Below, piece by piece: positions 24,450 to 33,293 of a stretch of DNA of 64,000 nt. A program made the translations under genes and the position numbers. The number at the start of each line of letters is the position of its first letter. Within the stretch, counting starts at the first letter, position 1. The notes below the pieces were generated by a model, which was not told the DNA's origin, ran no database searches, and worked only from the letters and a program-made list of their open reading frames with translations. Origin of the DNA: an uncultured Acetatifactor sp. (lineage in GTDB: Bacteria; Bacillota; Clostridia; Lachnospirales; Lachnospiraceae); NCBI GenBank assembly GCA_910585665.1, contig CAJUFI010000010.1, positions 12,617 to 76,616 of the forward strand. Reading direction: 5' to 3'.

Positions 24450-27400
24450 TCACTCCTCCGGCTCTGCCAAAAGCATCTCCGCCTCCTTCAGGAAATCCTC
24501 CGTCTTCTCCATCAATAGCTCCGCGTCCTTCTCCACCAGCCCTGTCTTCTTATACTTATAGGTAAAAGAAGGCTTGCCATAGGCCGTAAAAGACAGGCTC
24601 TGTCCATATTTCCTGAGCAGATCCGGAACCTTCGCCGGGTCAAGCCCCGCGTCCGGACGGAAGAGGAAGAGAATCTTCTCATTCTTGCCCTTGATGTCCG
24701 TCATGTACAGTTTATGGGCCGCCACCCGGATCAGGGAAATGCGCAGCAGATTGTCCACAGACTTGGGAATCTCCCCGAAACGATCCAACAGTTCGTCCCG
24801 CATGTCGTCCCGCTCTTTCAGGTTCTCGATGCCCGCAATCCGCTTATAGATATCCAGCTTCTGCACTTCGTTGACAATATACATAGGCGGAATGAACGCA
24901 TCCACGTCCAGGTCGATTACCGTGGCGAAATCCTGTACCACCTTACCGCCCTTCAAAGTCTGCACGGCCTCGTTCAGCATCTTGCAGTACAGATCGTACC
25001 CCACAGCCTCCATATGTCCGTGCTGGCGCACGCCCAGGAGATTGCCCGCCCCCCGGATTTCCAAATCCCGCATGGCAATCTTGAAGCCGCTTCCAAGGTC
25101 GGTGAACTCCCGGATGGCCGACAGGCGCTTCTCCGCCACTTCTTTCAGCATCTTGTCCCGCTTGTACATCAGGAAAGCATAGGCGGTGCGGTTGGAGCGC
25201 CCCACCCGGCCCCTGAGCTGATAGAGCTGGGACAGGCCGAAATTGTCGGAGTCATGGATGATCATGGTGTTCACGTTGGAGATGTCCAGGCCGGTCTCGA
25301 TGATGGTGGTGGACACCAGCACGTCTATCTCCCGGTTGATGAAGTCCAGCATGATCTTCTCCAGCTCGCTCTCCTTCATCTGGCCGTGGGCATAGGACAC
25401 CGCAGCCTCGGGCAGCAGCGCCGCCAACTGGGCGGTGACGTCGGCGATGGTGTTCACCCGATTGTATACATAGTACACCTGCCCTCCTCTGGCCAGCTCC
25501 CTGGAGACGGCCTCCCGCACCAGCTCCTCGTTGTACTCACAGACGAAGGTCTGGATGGGCTGTCGGTCCCCCGGCGGCTCCTCCAGCACGCTCATGTCCC
25601 GTATCCCGATCAGGCTCATGTGGAGGGTCCTGGGGATGGGGGTGGCGGTCAGGGTCAGCACGTCCACGTCCTCCTTCAGCTTCTTGATCTTCTCCTTGTG
25701 GGTCACGCCGAAGCGCTGCTCCTCGTCTATGATCAGAAGCCCCAAATCCTTGAACTTCACGTCCGCCGACAGAACCCTGTGGGTGCCGATGACAATGTCC
25801 ACCAGGCCTTTCTGCAGATCCGTCACGGTCTTCTTGATTTCACCGGGAGTGCGGAAACGGCTCATCAGATCCACCCGGATGGGAAAATCCTTCATGCGCT
25901 GTACGAAAGTGGTGTGGTGCTGCTGGGCCAGTATGGTGGTGGGGACAAGGTACACCACCTGTTTGCCCTCCTGAACCGCCTTGAAAGCCGCCCGGATGGC
26001 AATCTCCGTCTTGCCGTAGCCCACGTCCCCGCATATCAGGCGATCCATTATCTTTGTACTCTCCATGTCCGCCTTGGTGTCCAGGATGGCCGCCAGCTGG
26101 TCTTCGGTCTCCTCAAAGGGGAACATCTCCTCGAATTCCCTCTGCCACACCGTGTCTTTTTCAAAGGCATACCCTTGCGCTTGTCTGCGCAAAGCATAAA
26201 GCTGCACCAGGTCGCTGGCAACCTCGTTCACGGCGCTGCGTACTTTACTTTTGGTGCGCTCCCACTCCTTTGACCCAAGCTTGTTCAGCTTCGGCTTTTT
26301 GGCATCGGCGGAAGCGTACTTCTGTATCACGTCCAGGCCCGTGGCCAGCACATAGAGATTCCCGCCGTCCCGGTACTCTATCTTGATGTAGTCCTTGACC
26401 ACGCCCTCCATCTCTACTTTCTCAATTCCCTGATAGATGCCCAGCCCGTGGCTCTCATGCACCACATAGTCCCCTACTTTCAGTTCATTGAAATCCTTGA
26501 TTTTCTGACCCTCGTAGCGCTTGCCTGTCCGTTTCTTCTTTTTCTCCGCGCCGAAGATGTCCGTCTCCGACAGCACCACGAATTTCAGCAGAGGATACTC
26601 GAATCCTTTGTCTACATGCCCGTAATAGGTGACCACCTCCCCGGCCTGTACCTGACGCAGGGGATCCTCCGTGTACACCGCCGTGATTTCCTGATCCCGC
26701 AAATCCTCCGCCAGACGCTTCGCCCGGGTTCTGGAACCGGACAGCAGCAGCACCCGGCAGCCGTTCTTCCGGAACATTTTCAGATCCCGCACCAGGGCCT
26801 CGAAGCTGTTGTTGTACGGCGCCACGTTCCTGGCCGCCACGTCCATTTTTCTGTCGGGTCTGAAATACCCCTTGGCTTCCATGGTGGAGACCGTGACCAC
26901 GCTGCCTTTCAGGAGATTGGCCGCCACCTGTTCCCCGCTGTAGAGCACGTTCATCTGGCCAGGCAGAATATAGCCTTTCTCCGCCCGCTGCTTCATGCTC
27001 TCGGAAAATTCCAGTTCGATGGCACCGGCCTGTTCTTTGATGCGGGCCGGTTCCTCCAGGAAGAACACAGGCCTTTGCCCCCCTCCTGCAGCAGAGCCGC
27101 CCCTGCCCCTGGCAATCCGCACCAGGATCTCCGGCAAGGTCATGGTGTCCTCATAGAAATACCGGATATACCCCTCCAGGTTCACCTTAGCTTTAAATTC
27201 CAGGAGCTGTTCCTTTAATTCCTTGACCTGGACGGCGATGCGGTGGGCTTCCTCGGTCTGAAAATTGTCCCGAAAGATTTTCTGCTGCTTCGCTGCCTCT
27301 GTCTCCAGCTTCTGCAGCCCGACCCGGATGCGCCCCTCCTCCAGCACGAACTCCGCTGCCGGGAAGACGGAGACGCCCTCCAGGTTCTCAATCGAGCGCT

Positions 27401-28022
27401 GGCTTAAGATATCGAAGCTGCGGATGGACTCCACCTCATCCCCCCACAGCTCGATGCGGTAAGGATTCTCCTCGGTCAGGTCGAAGATGTCGATGATGCC
27501 GCCCCGGACGGAAAACTGCCCCGGACTCTCCACCTGATAGCTTTTCTCGTACCCCATGTCCACCAGCCGTCTGCACAGAACGTCCTCCTGAAGGGAAGTC
27601 CCCTTGTATATATCGATTATATCTCCGTCTTCATTCCACATGACCTGGGGGGTCATCAGGGCCGCGTAAGTGGTGACGATGGTCACAGGCTTCTTCTCCA
27701 TGAGCCTTCGCAGCACCCTCACCCGCTCCTTCACCAGCTGATTGCCGTGGATGTCCGCCTGGAAGAAAATCAGGTCTTTCGCCGGATACAACATGACATT
27801 CCTGTCATAAAATTTGTATTCTTCAAAAATCTCCCTGGCCTTCAGGTCACTGTAAGTGACGATGGTCTTGATGCGGAAACCGTCGCCCAGCCCGTATATC
27901 ATATGCAGCTTCTGGGAGTCCACGCATCCCGTCAGAGCGGTGACGCCATCGCCCTTCCGGATGGCTTCCCTGATATTGCCGTATTCCGCCAGCTCCTGTA
28001 GCGGCGCAAGTAATGCCTGCAT
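24450..28022 (-). CDS. mfd: Transcription-repair coupling factor Mfd
   Basis: 1190 residues, full length. It displaces RNA polymerase stalled at DNA damage and recruits UvrA. Domains in order: the UvrB-like N-terminal region, then the polymerase-binding CarD-like domain (LKVGDYVVHESHGLGIYQGI near 520-580), then the RecG-like translocase. The translocase has Walker A ICGDVGYGKTE, DEEQRFGV, TATPIPRT and QLRGRVGRSNR. The C-terminal TRCF domain ends the protein (LLDRFGEIPKSVDNLL). ATG 28022 follows TTAGGAGGACAGG. The pth gene lies directly upstream, the common pth-mfd order. The gap holds two copies of the structured leader element. Confidence 0.97.
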   Translation of the reverse strand: MQALLAPLQELAEYGNIREAIRKGDGVTALTGCVDSQKLHMIYGLGDGFRIKTIVTYSDLKAREIFEEYKFYDRNVMLYPAKDLIFFQADIHGNQLVKERVRVLRRLMEKKPVTIVTTYAALMTPQVMWNEDGDIIDIYKGTSLQEDVLCRRLVDMGYEKSYQVESPGQFSVRGGIIDIFDLTEENPYRIELWGDEVESIRSFDILSQRSIENLEGVSVFPAAEFVLEEGRIRVGLQKLETEAAKQQKIFRDNFQTEEAHRIAVQVKELKEQLLEFKAKVNLEGYIRYFYEDTMTLPEILVRIARGRGGSAAGGGQRPVFFLEEPARIKEQAGAIELEFSESMKQRAEKGYILPGQMNVLYSGEQVAANLLKGSVVTVSTMEAKGYFRPDRKMDVAARNVAPYNNSFEALVRDLKMFRKNGCRVLLLSGSRTRAKRLAEDLRDQEITAVYTEDPLRQVQAGEVVTYYGHVDKGFEYPLLKFVVLSETDIFGAEKKKKRTGKRYEGQKIKDFNELKVGDYVVHESHGLGIYQGIEKVEMEGVVKDYIKIEYRDGGNLYVLATGLDVIQKYASADAKKPKLNKLGSKEWERTKSKVRSAVNEVASDLVQLYALRRQAQGYAFEKDTVWQREFEEMFPFEETEDQLAAILDTKADMESTKIMDRLICGDVGYGKTEIAIRAAFKAVQEGKQVVYLVPTTILAQQHHTTFVQRMKDFPIRVDLMSRFRTPGEIKKTVTDLQKGLVDIVIGTHRVLSADVKFKDLGLLIIDEEQRFGVTHKEKIKKLKEDVDVLTLTATPIPRTLHMSLIGIRDMSVLEEPPGDRQPIQTFVCEYNEELVREAVSRELARGGQVYYVYNRVNTIADVTAQLAALLPEAAVSYAHGQMKESELEKIMLDFINREIDVLVSTTIIETGLDISNVNTMIIHDSDNFGLSQLYQLRGRVGRSNRTAYAFLMYKRDKMLKEVAEKRLSAIREFTDLGSGFKIAMRDLEIRGAGNLLGVRQHGHMEAVGYDLYCKMLNEAVQTLKGGKVVQDFATVIDLDVDAFIPPMYIVNEVQKLDIYKRIAGIENLKERDDMRDELLDRFGEIPKSVDNLLRISLIRVAAHKLYMTDIKGKNEKILFLFRPDAGLDPAKVPDLLRKYGQSLSFTAYGKPSFTYKYKKTGLVEKDAELLMEKTEDFLKEAEMLLAEPEE

Positions 28023-28041
28023 CCTGTCCTCCTAAAATTTG

Positions 28042-28164
28042 TAATACCCCATCGGAATCTTCAGACCGCTTATCACGCTGCTATCCGAAACTCCTATGGG
28101 CCGCTTCCCCGCTTTTCCGGATACCGTTCAGTCCTAATGTCTGATTCTGCTTCCTGAAATTCCG
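28042..28164 (-). promoter_or_regulatory. Structured leader element, copy ii (upstream of mfd)
   Basis: Minus strand: starts CGGAATTTCAGGAAGCAG, runs through CCGGAAAAGCGGGGAAGCGG and ends GATTCCGATGGGGTATTA, 19 bases before the mfd ATG. The conserved hairpin has arms TTTCGGA (28090-28084) and TCTGAAG (28065-28059). Compared with copies i and iv, both arms have changed together so that pairing is kept. Confidence 0.75.
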
Positions 28165-28240
28165 GGCCGCTTCCCGCTTTTCCAGGTGCCGTCCAGCCCC
28201 GATGTCTGATTCTGCTTTCCAAAATTCCGATAGCCTATTA
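28165..28240 (-). promoter_or_regulatory. Partial tandem copy iii of the structured leader element
   Basis: Repeats the first 70 or so bases of copy ii (AAGCAGAATCAGACAT, CACCTGGAAAAGCGGGAAGC) and carries the outer 5' end TAATAGGCTATCGGAAT. That end pairs with the 3' end of copy ii: ATCGGAAT (28231-28224) with ATTCCGAT (28058-28051), and TAATA with TATTA. It begins 8 bases after the pth stop. Confidence 0.7.
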
Positions 28241-28249
28241 TACTGACAA

Positions 28250-28864
28250 TCACATAACCCCTCCGTCCTTTGCCGGCTCCGGCTCCCTGGCAGGCTTTTT
28301 CACGGCATTGAACTGGTTCATGGCAGCGTCCGGCCCCTCCGAAATAATCATGCGGATGGCTTCCGCCGCCCGGTCTGCCGCTTCCTCCACATCCTCCCTG
28401 TCCTTCGGGGAGAACCTGCCCAGCACATAGTCCACCAGATCCCACCCCCTGGGTTTCTCGCCCACGCCCATCTTCACCCGGATGAAGCTGTCGTGGCCCA
28501 GATTGGCGATAATATTCTTCAGGCCGTTGTGGCCGCCCGCGCTCCCCTTCTTACGGATGCGTATCTGACCTGGCTCCAGGCTGATGTCGTCGGAAATGAC
28601 TATCAGCTCCGCGGTCTCGTCCACCTTATAGTAGTCAATCAGCTGCCGGACGCTCTCCCCGCTTAAGTTCATATAAGTCTGGGGCTTGGCCAGCACGCAC
28701 TTCTGCCCCGCCACGATGCCCTTCCCGATGACGGCTTTATGCTTTTTCTCCAAAACGGAGATGTTCTCCTTCGCCGCCAGTTTATCCAGCACCAGGAAGC
28801 CTGCATTGTGCCGGGTGCCCTCGTATTCTCTTCCGGGATTTCCCAGTCCGACTATGATTACCAT
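28250..28864 (-). CDS. pth: Peptidyl-tRNA hydrolase
   Basis: 204 residues. It releases tRNA from peptidyl-tRNAs that fall off ribosomes. Hallmarks: IVGLGNPGREYEGTRHNAGF with Asn9 and catalytic His19, KPQTYMNLSGESV, VISDDISLEPG (catalytic Asp) and GSAGGHNGLKNI. The last 20 residues form a Lys/Pro/Glu-rich tail. ATG 28864 follows TTGGAGAGGAA. It is followed by mfd on the same strand. Confidence 0.95.
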   Translation of the reverse strand: MVIIVGLGNPGREYEGTRHNAGFLVLDKLAAKENISVLEKKHKAVIGKGIVAGQKCVLAKPQTYMNLSGESVRQLIDYYKVDETAELIVISDDISLEPGQIRIRKKGSAGGHNGLKNIIANLGHDSFIRVKMGVGEKPRGWDLVDYVLGRFSPKDREDVEEAADRAAEAIRMIISEGPDAAMNQFNAVKKPAREPEPAKDGGVM

Positions 28865-28970
28865 TTCCTCTCCAATCTGCCCGCTCAGGACTCATCCCGA
28901 CCAGGCTCTGCTCCTTGCAGTCTGTTCTTCTCTTATCTCATCCATACCGCCCGGCTGTTTTTCTGACTTT

Positions 28971-29129
28971 TCACCGAAGCGAATCTATATATTCTTTCAG
29001 TCTTTCCCTCTGGGATTCGATACATTTCCCCGAATCAAAGAAGTCCACAAGCCCCTTTGGGCTTATCCACCTGTATCCTATGGTCTCGCCCTTCTGCAGC
29101 ACGTTCCTGCTTTTTACCAGTCTTATAAG
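28971..29129 (-). pseudogene. C-terminal remnant, possibly of a NUDIX hydrolase
   Basis: An open frame of 52 codons without a start codon reads VLQKGETIGYRWISPKGLVD, then FFDSGKCIESQRERLKEYID and a stop. This resembles the last part of NUDIX proteins (xWVSxxEL then a helical tail). The NUDIX box itself is absent. It lies upstream of pth, behind a promoter that may have belonged to it. Family call tentative. Confidence 0.4.
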
Positions 29130-29134
29130 CTATG

Positions 29135-29190
29135 ATAATAGAATCCTGTTTTTAGATTCTATTATACATATCGTTGCGATCACTTGTAAA
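29135..29190 (-). promoter_or_regulatory. Promoter with perfect inverted repeat upstream of pth and the remnant gene
   Basis: Minus strand: TTTACA (29190-29185), 18-base spacer, TATAAT (29166-29161). The 11-base arms ATAATAGAATC (29135-29145) and GATTCTATTAT (29155-29165) overlap the -10 and the start region, as repressor operators do. Confidence 0.5.
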
Positions 29191-29220
29191 GCAAAATGGA
29201 AGATTTCCTGAAAAATAAAT

Positions 29221-29253
29221 ATGGTCAGGCCCATTCTTCCGGAGCCTGACCAT
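29221..29253 (-). terminator. Terminator of the decayed DUF4143 gene
   Basis: ATGGTCAGGC and GCCTGACCAT (29221-29230, 29244-29253) form a perfect 10-bp stem. On the minus strand an A/T-rich stretch with TTTTT follows. It is 82 bases past the remnant gene's stop. Confidence 0.65.
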
Positions 29254-29335
29254 ATCCGTCAATACCTTAAAATTTCACTAAAATATCACCCCAAATCCCC
29301 GGCATCTCTCCCTCGCACAAAAACGCTCTCCTGAA

Positions 29336-29610
29336 TCAAAGCAATGGCGTCATATATAGCGGCAGATAAACAATCCCCGCCTCTTCTTTCAAATCCCCTG
29401 TATGCAGCAGATAAGGAATGTAAAGCTGCTCCTTATATTTTTTTCTGAAACTTCCTCAGTGATGTCAGGGTATCGTTTTTACCGGACTTCACCTCAATCA
29501 GAGAAATGTCATGCCTGCTGCTGATCTTACTTTTTGCAATCAGAAAATCTATTTCCATCCGCAGGTTTGCGTCATCGCGGGAAGAATTAGAATAAAAATA
29601 CTTTTCTCAC
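29336..29610 (-). pseudogene. C-terminal remnant of a DUF4143-type AAA ATPase, frameshifted
   Basis: The minus-strand frame reads LRMEIDFLIAKSK, ISLIEVKSGKNDTLTSLRKF, then stops. A second frame continues YKEQLYIPYLLHTGDLKE, EAGIVYLPLYMTPLL and a stop at 29336. The break is in a run of seven A, so a one-base slip destroyed the gene. EIDFLI and IEVKSG form the PD-(D/E)XK-like core of the C-terminal domain. An intact member of the family lies at 31854-33149. Confidence 0.7.
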
Positions 29611-29680
29611 GTTTTCAAGATTTATTGCACTATGTTCTTGTTCCTGACTTGATTTTCTCAAAATTATCCACAAAATCCTC

Positions 29681-29737
29681 TTGCCAACCCGCTTCTGATA
29701 TGCTAGAATGGTACCAATCAACAGAAAGGTACCATTC
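29681..29737 (+). promoter_or_regulatory. Orphan promoter with GGTACC-centred inverted repeat
   Basis: TTGCCA (29681-29686), spacer of 17, TAGAAT (29704-29709). GAATGGTACC (29706-29715) and GGTACCATTC (29728-29737) are perfect 10-base arms over the -10 and start. GAAGGTGAAGGA and an ATG at 29754 follow, but that frame stops after four codons. It looks like the control region of a lost regulator gene. Confidence 0.5.
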
Positions 29738-29759
29738 GGTAGAAGGTGAAGGAATGAGT

Positions 29760-30170
29760 CGTCGATAACATGATTTGGAACAGCAGACATTTTGGAGAAA
29801 AGCCTGTCGCACAGGTTTGTTTGCGTACGCCGAATCAGTCTATCGCCTCGTTTTCGAAGCCTTTTTTCTATGCCGTGATTTTCTCGGGTTTTCGCCGCAG
29901 TGCCGGAACTGAACTCCCCCAGATTCTGCCCGGAACCGACTAAGATTTTCGTCAAAATCTGGTTGGAATCCAGCCGGAATTTCGCCTGGCTCTCCGAAGA
30001 GCGTTCCCCGGCGGCTGCACCGCACCCATTTACGGCACCTCCCCCCTGAAACCACAGGACACAGGCTTCCCCTGAGCGCAGACTGAATGCCGGCCCCGCA
30101 GGCAAAAGTCCAGGCTTTGATTAGAAGTCCGCATAAAGCGCTGCAGCGGACGAAAGATAGGAGGCCTAAT
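29760..30170. other. No gene seen between the orphan promoter and the ABC-F gene
   Basis: About 400 bases without a convincing frame. Frames on the minus strand here lack start signals and family features. An 18-base palindrome (AGATTTTCGTCAAAATCT, near 29943) and a short hairpin (TCCGC ... GCGGA) before the ABC-F start are the only structures noted. ABC-F genes often have attenuator leaders, but no leader peptide could be identified. Confidence 0.4.
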
Positions 30171-31721
30171 ATGTTACAGATAAAGAACTTGACTTTGACC
30201 CATAAAAAAGATTTCCGCATCATCCTGCAGGATTTTACCTGCGCGCTGAATGACGGAGACAAGGCTGTCATCATCGGTGAGGAGGGCAACGGCAAGTCCA
30301 CTCTCCTGAAGTGGCTCTACCATCCGGAACTGATCGAACCCTACGCCGAAGCCAAGGGGGAACGAATCACGGCCCGGGAGCGAATGGCTTATCTGCCCCA
30401 GGAGCTGCCCGAGGAGGACCGGGAGAAGGCCCTCTATGAATTTTTTGCGGAAGACCCGGCGTTCTATGAGCAGCCGCCCCGGAGCCTGAGCGCCCTGGCG
30501 GGCAAGTTCCACGTCCCCCAGGACTTCTTCTACGGCGACCAGCCCATGGGCACCCTCTCCGGCGGCGAGAAGGTCAAGGCCCAGATGATGCGGCTGCTGA
30601 TGGCCCAGCCCACGGCGCTTCTGCTGGACGAGCCCTCCAATGACCTGGACATCGAGACCCTGGAATGGCTGGAGGAGCTGATTCTGGACTGGCCGGGCAT
30701 CGTGCTCTTCATCTCCCACGACGAGACCCTGATTGAGCGCACGGCCAACATGGTCATCCACATCGAGCAGATCAGGCGGAAAACCGTCTGCCGACACACC
30801 ATAGCCCATGTGCCCTACCTCCAGTACCGCCGGGAACGGGAGGACAGTTTCGAAAAGCAGGCCAGGCAGGCTGCAAACGACCGCAGGGAGAAGGAGATCC
30901 GGGACGAGAAGCTCCATCGAATCGAACAGAGCGTGGCCTACCATCTGGGCGCGGTATCGAGACAGGCGCCCTCTGTAGGCAGGCTCCTGAAGAAGAAAAT
31001 GAAAGCCGTCAAGAGCCTGGAGCGCCGCTACGAACGGGAAGACGCCCAGATGACCCAGATGCCGGAGGAGGAGACCGCCATCTTCTTCAAGCTGGGGGAG
31101 AAAGCCCAGACGATTCCCGCCGGAAAGACGGTCATCGAATTTTCCGCAGACCGCCTGTGCACGCCGGATCACCTCCGCGTCCTGGCGGAAAATGTCTTCC
31201 TGCGCATCAAAGGGCCGGAAAAAGTCGGCATCATCGGGGAGAACGGCGCGGGCAAGACCACGCTGCTGCGGCTGATGGCGGAGGAGCTTTTGAAGCGCCC
31301 GGATATCCGGGCCGCGTATATGCCCCAGAATTACGAGGATCTGCTGCATCTGGAGATGACGCCGGTAGAATATCTGGCCATATCCGGGGACAAGGAGGAG
31401 ACCACACGCATCCGGACTTTCCTGGGCTCCCTGAAATATACAGCCGATGAGATGGACCACTCCATCGCCGAGCTGTCCGGCGGCCAGAAAGCGAAGGTAC
31501 TGCTGCTGAAGATGAGCCTGTCCGGGGCCAATGTATTGATCCTGGACGAGCCCACCCGGAACTTCTCTGCCCTGTCCGCCCCGGTAATTCGGCGGATGCT
31601 GGCCGAATTCCCGGGAGCCATCTTAAGCATCTCCCACGACAGGAAGTACCTGGGAGAGGTCTGCGGCAGGATATACCGGTTTACGAAGGACGGGCTGTCC
31701 GATGTCACGGACTTTTCCTGA
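30171..31721 (+). CDS. ABC-F family ATPase
   Basis: 516 residues with two ABC domains and no membrane segments. Domain 1: GEEGNGKST at 36-44, LSGGEKVKAQ, LLLDEPSNDLD. A charged linker follows (about 225-305, EKQARQAANDRREKEIRDEK). Domain 2: GENGAGKTT, LSGGQKAKV, and a Walker B/D-loop altered to LILDEPTRNFS instead of DEPTNHLD. ABC-F proteins act on ribosomes; some protect against antibiotics, others rescue stalled translation. Subfamily not determinable here. ATG 30171 follows ATAGGAGGCC; an in-frame start 28 codons upstream lacks a ribosome site. Confidence 0.88.
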   Translation: MLQIKNLTLTHKKDFRIILQDFTCALNDGDKAVIIGEEGNGKSTLLKWLYHPELIEPYAEAKGERITARERMAYLPQELPEEDREKALYEFFAEDPAFYEQPPRSLSALAGKFHVPQDFFYGDQPMGTLSGGEKVKAQMMRLLMAQPTALLLDEPSNDLDIETLEWLEELILDWPGIVLFISHDETLIERTANMVIHIEQIRRKTVCRHTIAHVPYLQYRREREDSFEKQARQAANDRREKEIRDEKLHRIEQSVAYHLGAVSRQAPSVGRLLKKKMKAVKSLERRYEREDAQMTQMPEEETAIFFKLGEKAQTIPAGKTVIEFSADRLCTPDHLRVLAENVFLRIKGPEKVGIIGENGAGKTTLLRLMAEELLKRPDIRAAYMPQNYEDLLHLEMTPVEYLAISGDKEETTRIRTFLGSLKYTADEMDHSIAELSGGQKAKVLLLKMSLSGANVLILDEPTRNFSALSAPVIRRMLAEFPGAILSISHDRKYLGEVCGRIYRFTKDGLSDVTDFS

Positions 31722-31786
31722 GCATCCTACGGCAGCCCACATTCATTTTTTCGTTGTAAAAAGTGTATCGTTTTCACATTTTTTCA

Positions 31787-31815
31787 TTGTAATTTTCGGA
31801 AGAGCATGATACAAT
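31787..31815 (+). promoter_or_regulatory. Predicted promoter of the DUF4143 ATPase gene
   Basis: TTGTAA (31787-31792), spacer of 17, TACAAT (31810-31815), 38 bases before the ATG. Confidence 0.55.
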
Positions 31816-31853
31816 GGCCTTATTTATAGCAGAAAGCGGCAGGAGGTGGCATC

Positions 31854-33149
31854 ATGTACCGAACGGCAATCGAGAAGCTGCATAAATGGAAAGCCGGCAG
31901 ACACCGCAAACCACTGATCATCGAGGGCGCAAGACAGGTCGGGAAGACCTGGCTGATGAAAGAATTCGGCAAAAACGCCTATGCCGATACCATATATATC
32001 AATTTCGACTCGAATTCCAGAATGGCGGATTTATTTGCTTCCGACCTGGACACAGGCCGCCTGATTATGGGAATCGAACTGTATGCAGGCAGAAAAGTCG
32101 ATCCTGACAATACCCTTCTGATTTTTGATGAGGTACAGGAAGTGCCGAGAGCGCTTTCCTCCCTGAAATATTTTTATGAAGATGCCCCCTGGTATCATAT
32201 TGTGTGCGCCGGTTCTCTCCTGGGCATCGCACTGCACGAAGGGACTTCTTTCCCGGTAGGCAAAGTGGATTTTCTAAGCCTTTACCCCCTGTCTTTCAGA
32301 GAATTCCTGATGGCCACAGCCGGTGAACGCTTTGCCAGGCTCCTGGAAAGCCGGGACTATCCGATAATCACGTCTTTTAAACAGACCTATGTTGATGCGC
32401 TCAGGCAATATTATTTTGTGGGGGGCATGCCGGAGGCGGTGCAGAGCTTTGCCGAAGAAAAGGATTTCAACCAGATACGGGAAATCCAAAAGCGTATCCT
32501 GGCGGCCTATGAACAGGATTTTTCCAAACACGCCCCCATTGAAATCGTGCCAAAAATCCGCATGATATGGAACAGTATCCCCTCCCAGCTGGCAAAGGAG
32601 AACAAAAAATTCATCTACGGGCTTGTGCGCGAGGGCGGGCGGGCAAAGGAATACGAATCAGCCATCATGTGGCTGTGCGACTGCGGGCTGGTATACAAGG
32701 TCAGCCGGGTGAGCGGGGCTGGAATTCCGCTGAAAGCCTATGAGGATCTGAAAGCCTTTAAGCTGTTCCTCGCTGACGTAGGGCTGCTGGGATGCATGAC
32801 CGGGCTCCGTCAGCGTACCCTCCTCGACGGTAATAATCTGTTTACCGAATTCAAGGGGGCATTGACCGAGCAATATGTATGCCAACAGCTAAAGGCCATC
32901 GAAAATCTGGGGGTTTATTACTATACCAATGACCGGGGCTCCTGTGAGGTGGATTTTGTCTTAGATACCGGCGAACAGATTGTGCCCGTGGAGGTCAGGG
33001 CGGAGACCAACCTGAAAGCAAAGAGCCTGAAGACTTACCGGGAGAAATACAGCCCCACCCTTGCCGTCCGCACCTCCATGGCGGATTACAAAAAGGAAGA
33101 CGGGCTCCTCAACCTTCCTCTATATGCAGTGGGGGAAATCTGTCAGTGA
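31854..33149 (+). CDS. AAA_14/DUF4143 ATPase
   Basis: 431 residues. Walker A EGARQVGKTWLMKEF is near 24-38, Walker B TLLIFDEVQEVPRALSSLKY near 86-105, sensor region IVCAGSLLGIAL. The C-terminal DUF4143 domain has YYYTNDRGSCEVDFVLDTG and IVPVEVRAET, a PD-(D/E)XK-like motif. The family is abundant in gut anaerobes and often multicopy; its role is not established. ATG 31854 follows GGCAGGAGGTGGC. It has its own promoter and is followed by a tandem repeat array. Confidence 0.9.
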   Translation: MYRTAIEKLHKWKAGRHRKPLIIEGARQVGKTWLMKEFGKNAYADTIYINFDSNSRMADLFASDLDTGRLIMGIELYAGRKVDPDNTLLIFDEVQEVPRALSSLKYFYEDAPWYHIVCAGSLLGIALHEGTSFPVGKVDFLSLYPLSFREFLMATAGERFARLLESRDYPIITSFKQTYVDALRQYYFVGGMPEAVQSFAEEKDFNQIREIQKRILAAYEQDFSKHAPIEIVPKIRMIWNSIPSQLAKENKKFIYGLVREGGRAKEYESAIMWLCDCGLVYKVSRVSGAGIPLKAYEDLKAFKLFLADVGLLGCMTGLRQRTLLDGNNLFTEFKGALTEQYVCQQLKAIENLGVYYYTNDRGSCEVDFVLDTGEQIVPVEVRAETNLKAKSLKTYREKYSPTLAVRTSMADYKKEDGLLNLPLYAVGEICQ

Positions 33150-33184
33150 ACCGCTTCCGGCGGGGTGCCCGGAAAACCTCATTG

Positions 33185-33293
33185 AAAATGCCACGGCCTG
33201 CGCCACCGGCAAAAAAATTCCACGGCTTAAGCCATCGGCAAAAATTCCACGGCTTAAGCCATCGGCAAAAATTCCACGGCTTAAGCCATCGGC
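33185..33293 (+). repeat. 27-bp tandem repeat array
   Basis: Three copies of AAAAATTCCACGGCTTAAGC then CATCGGC (33213-33239, 33240-33266, 33267-33293), nearly identical, with a degenerate unit before (33185-33212). Each unit contains the palindrome GGCTTAAGCC. There are no spacers between units, so it is not CRISPR. It lies directly after the DUF4143 gene and merges into the terminator that follows. Confidence 0.9.

Noticed and set aside
29587..30105. 172-codon minus-strand frame before the ABC-F gene
   Set aside because: No ribosome site and no family features; it overlaps the orphan promoter region and reads as composition-driven open frame.
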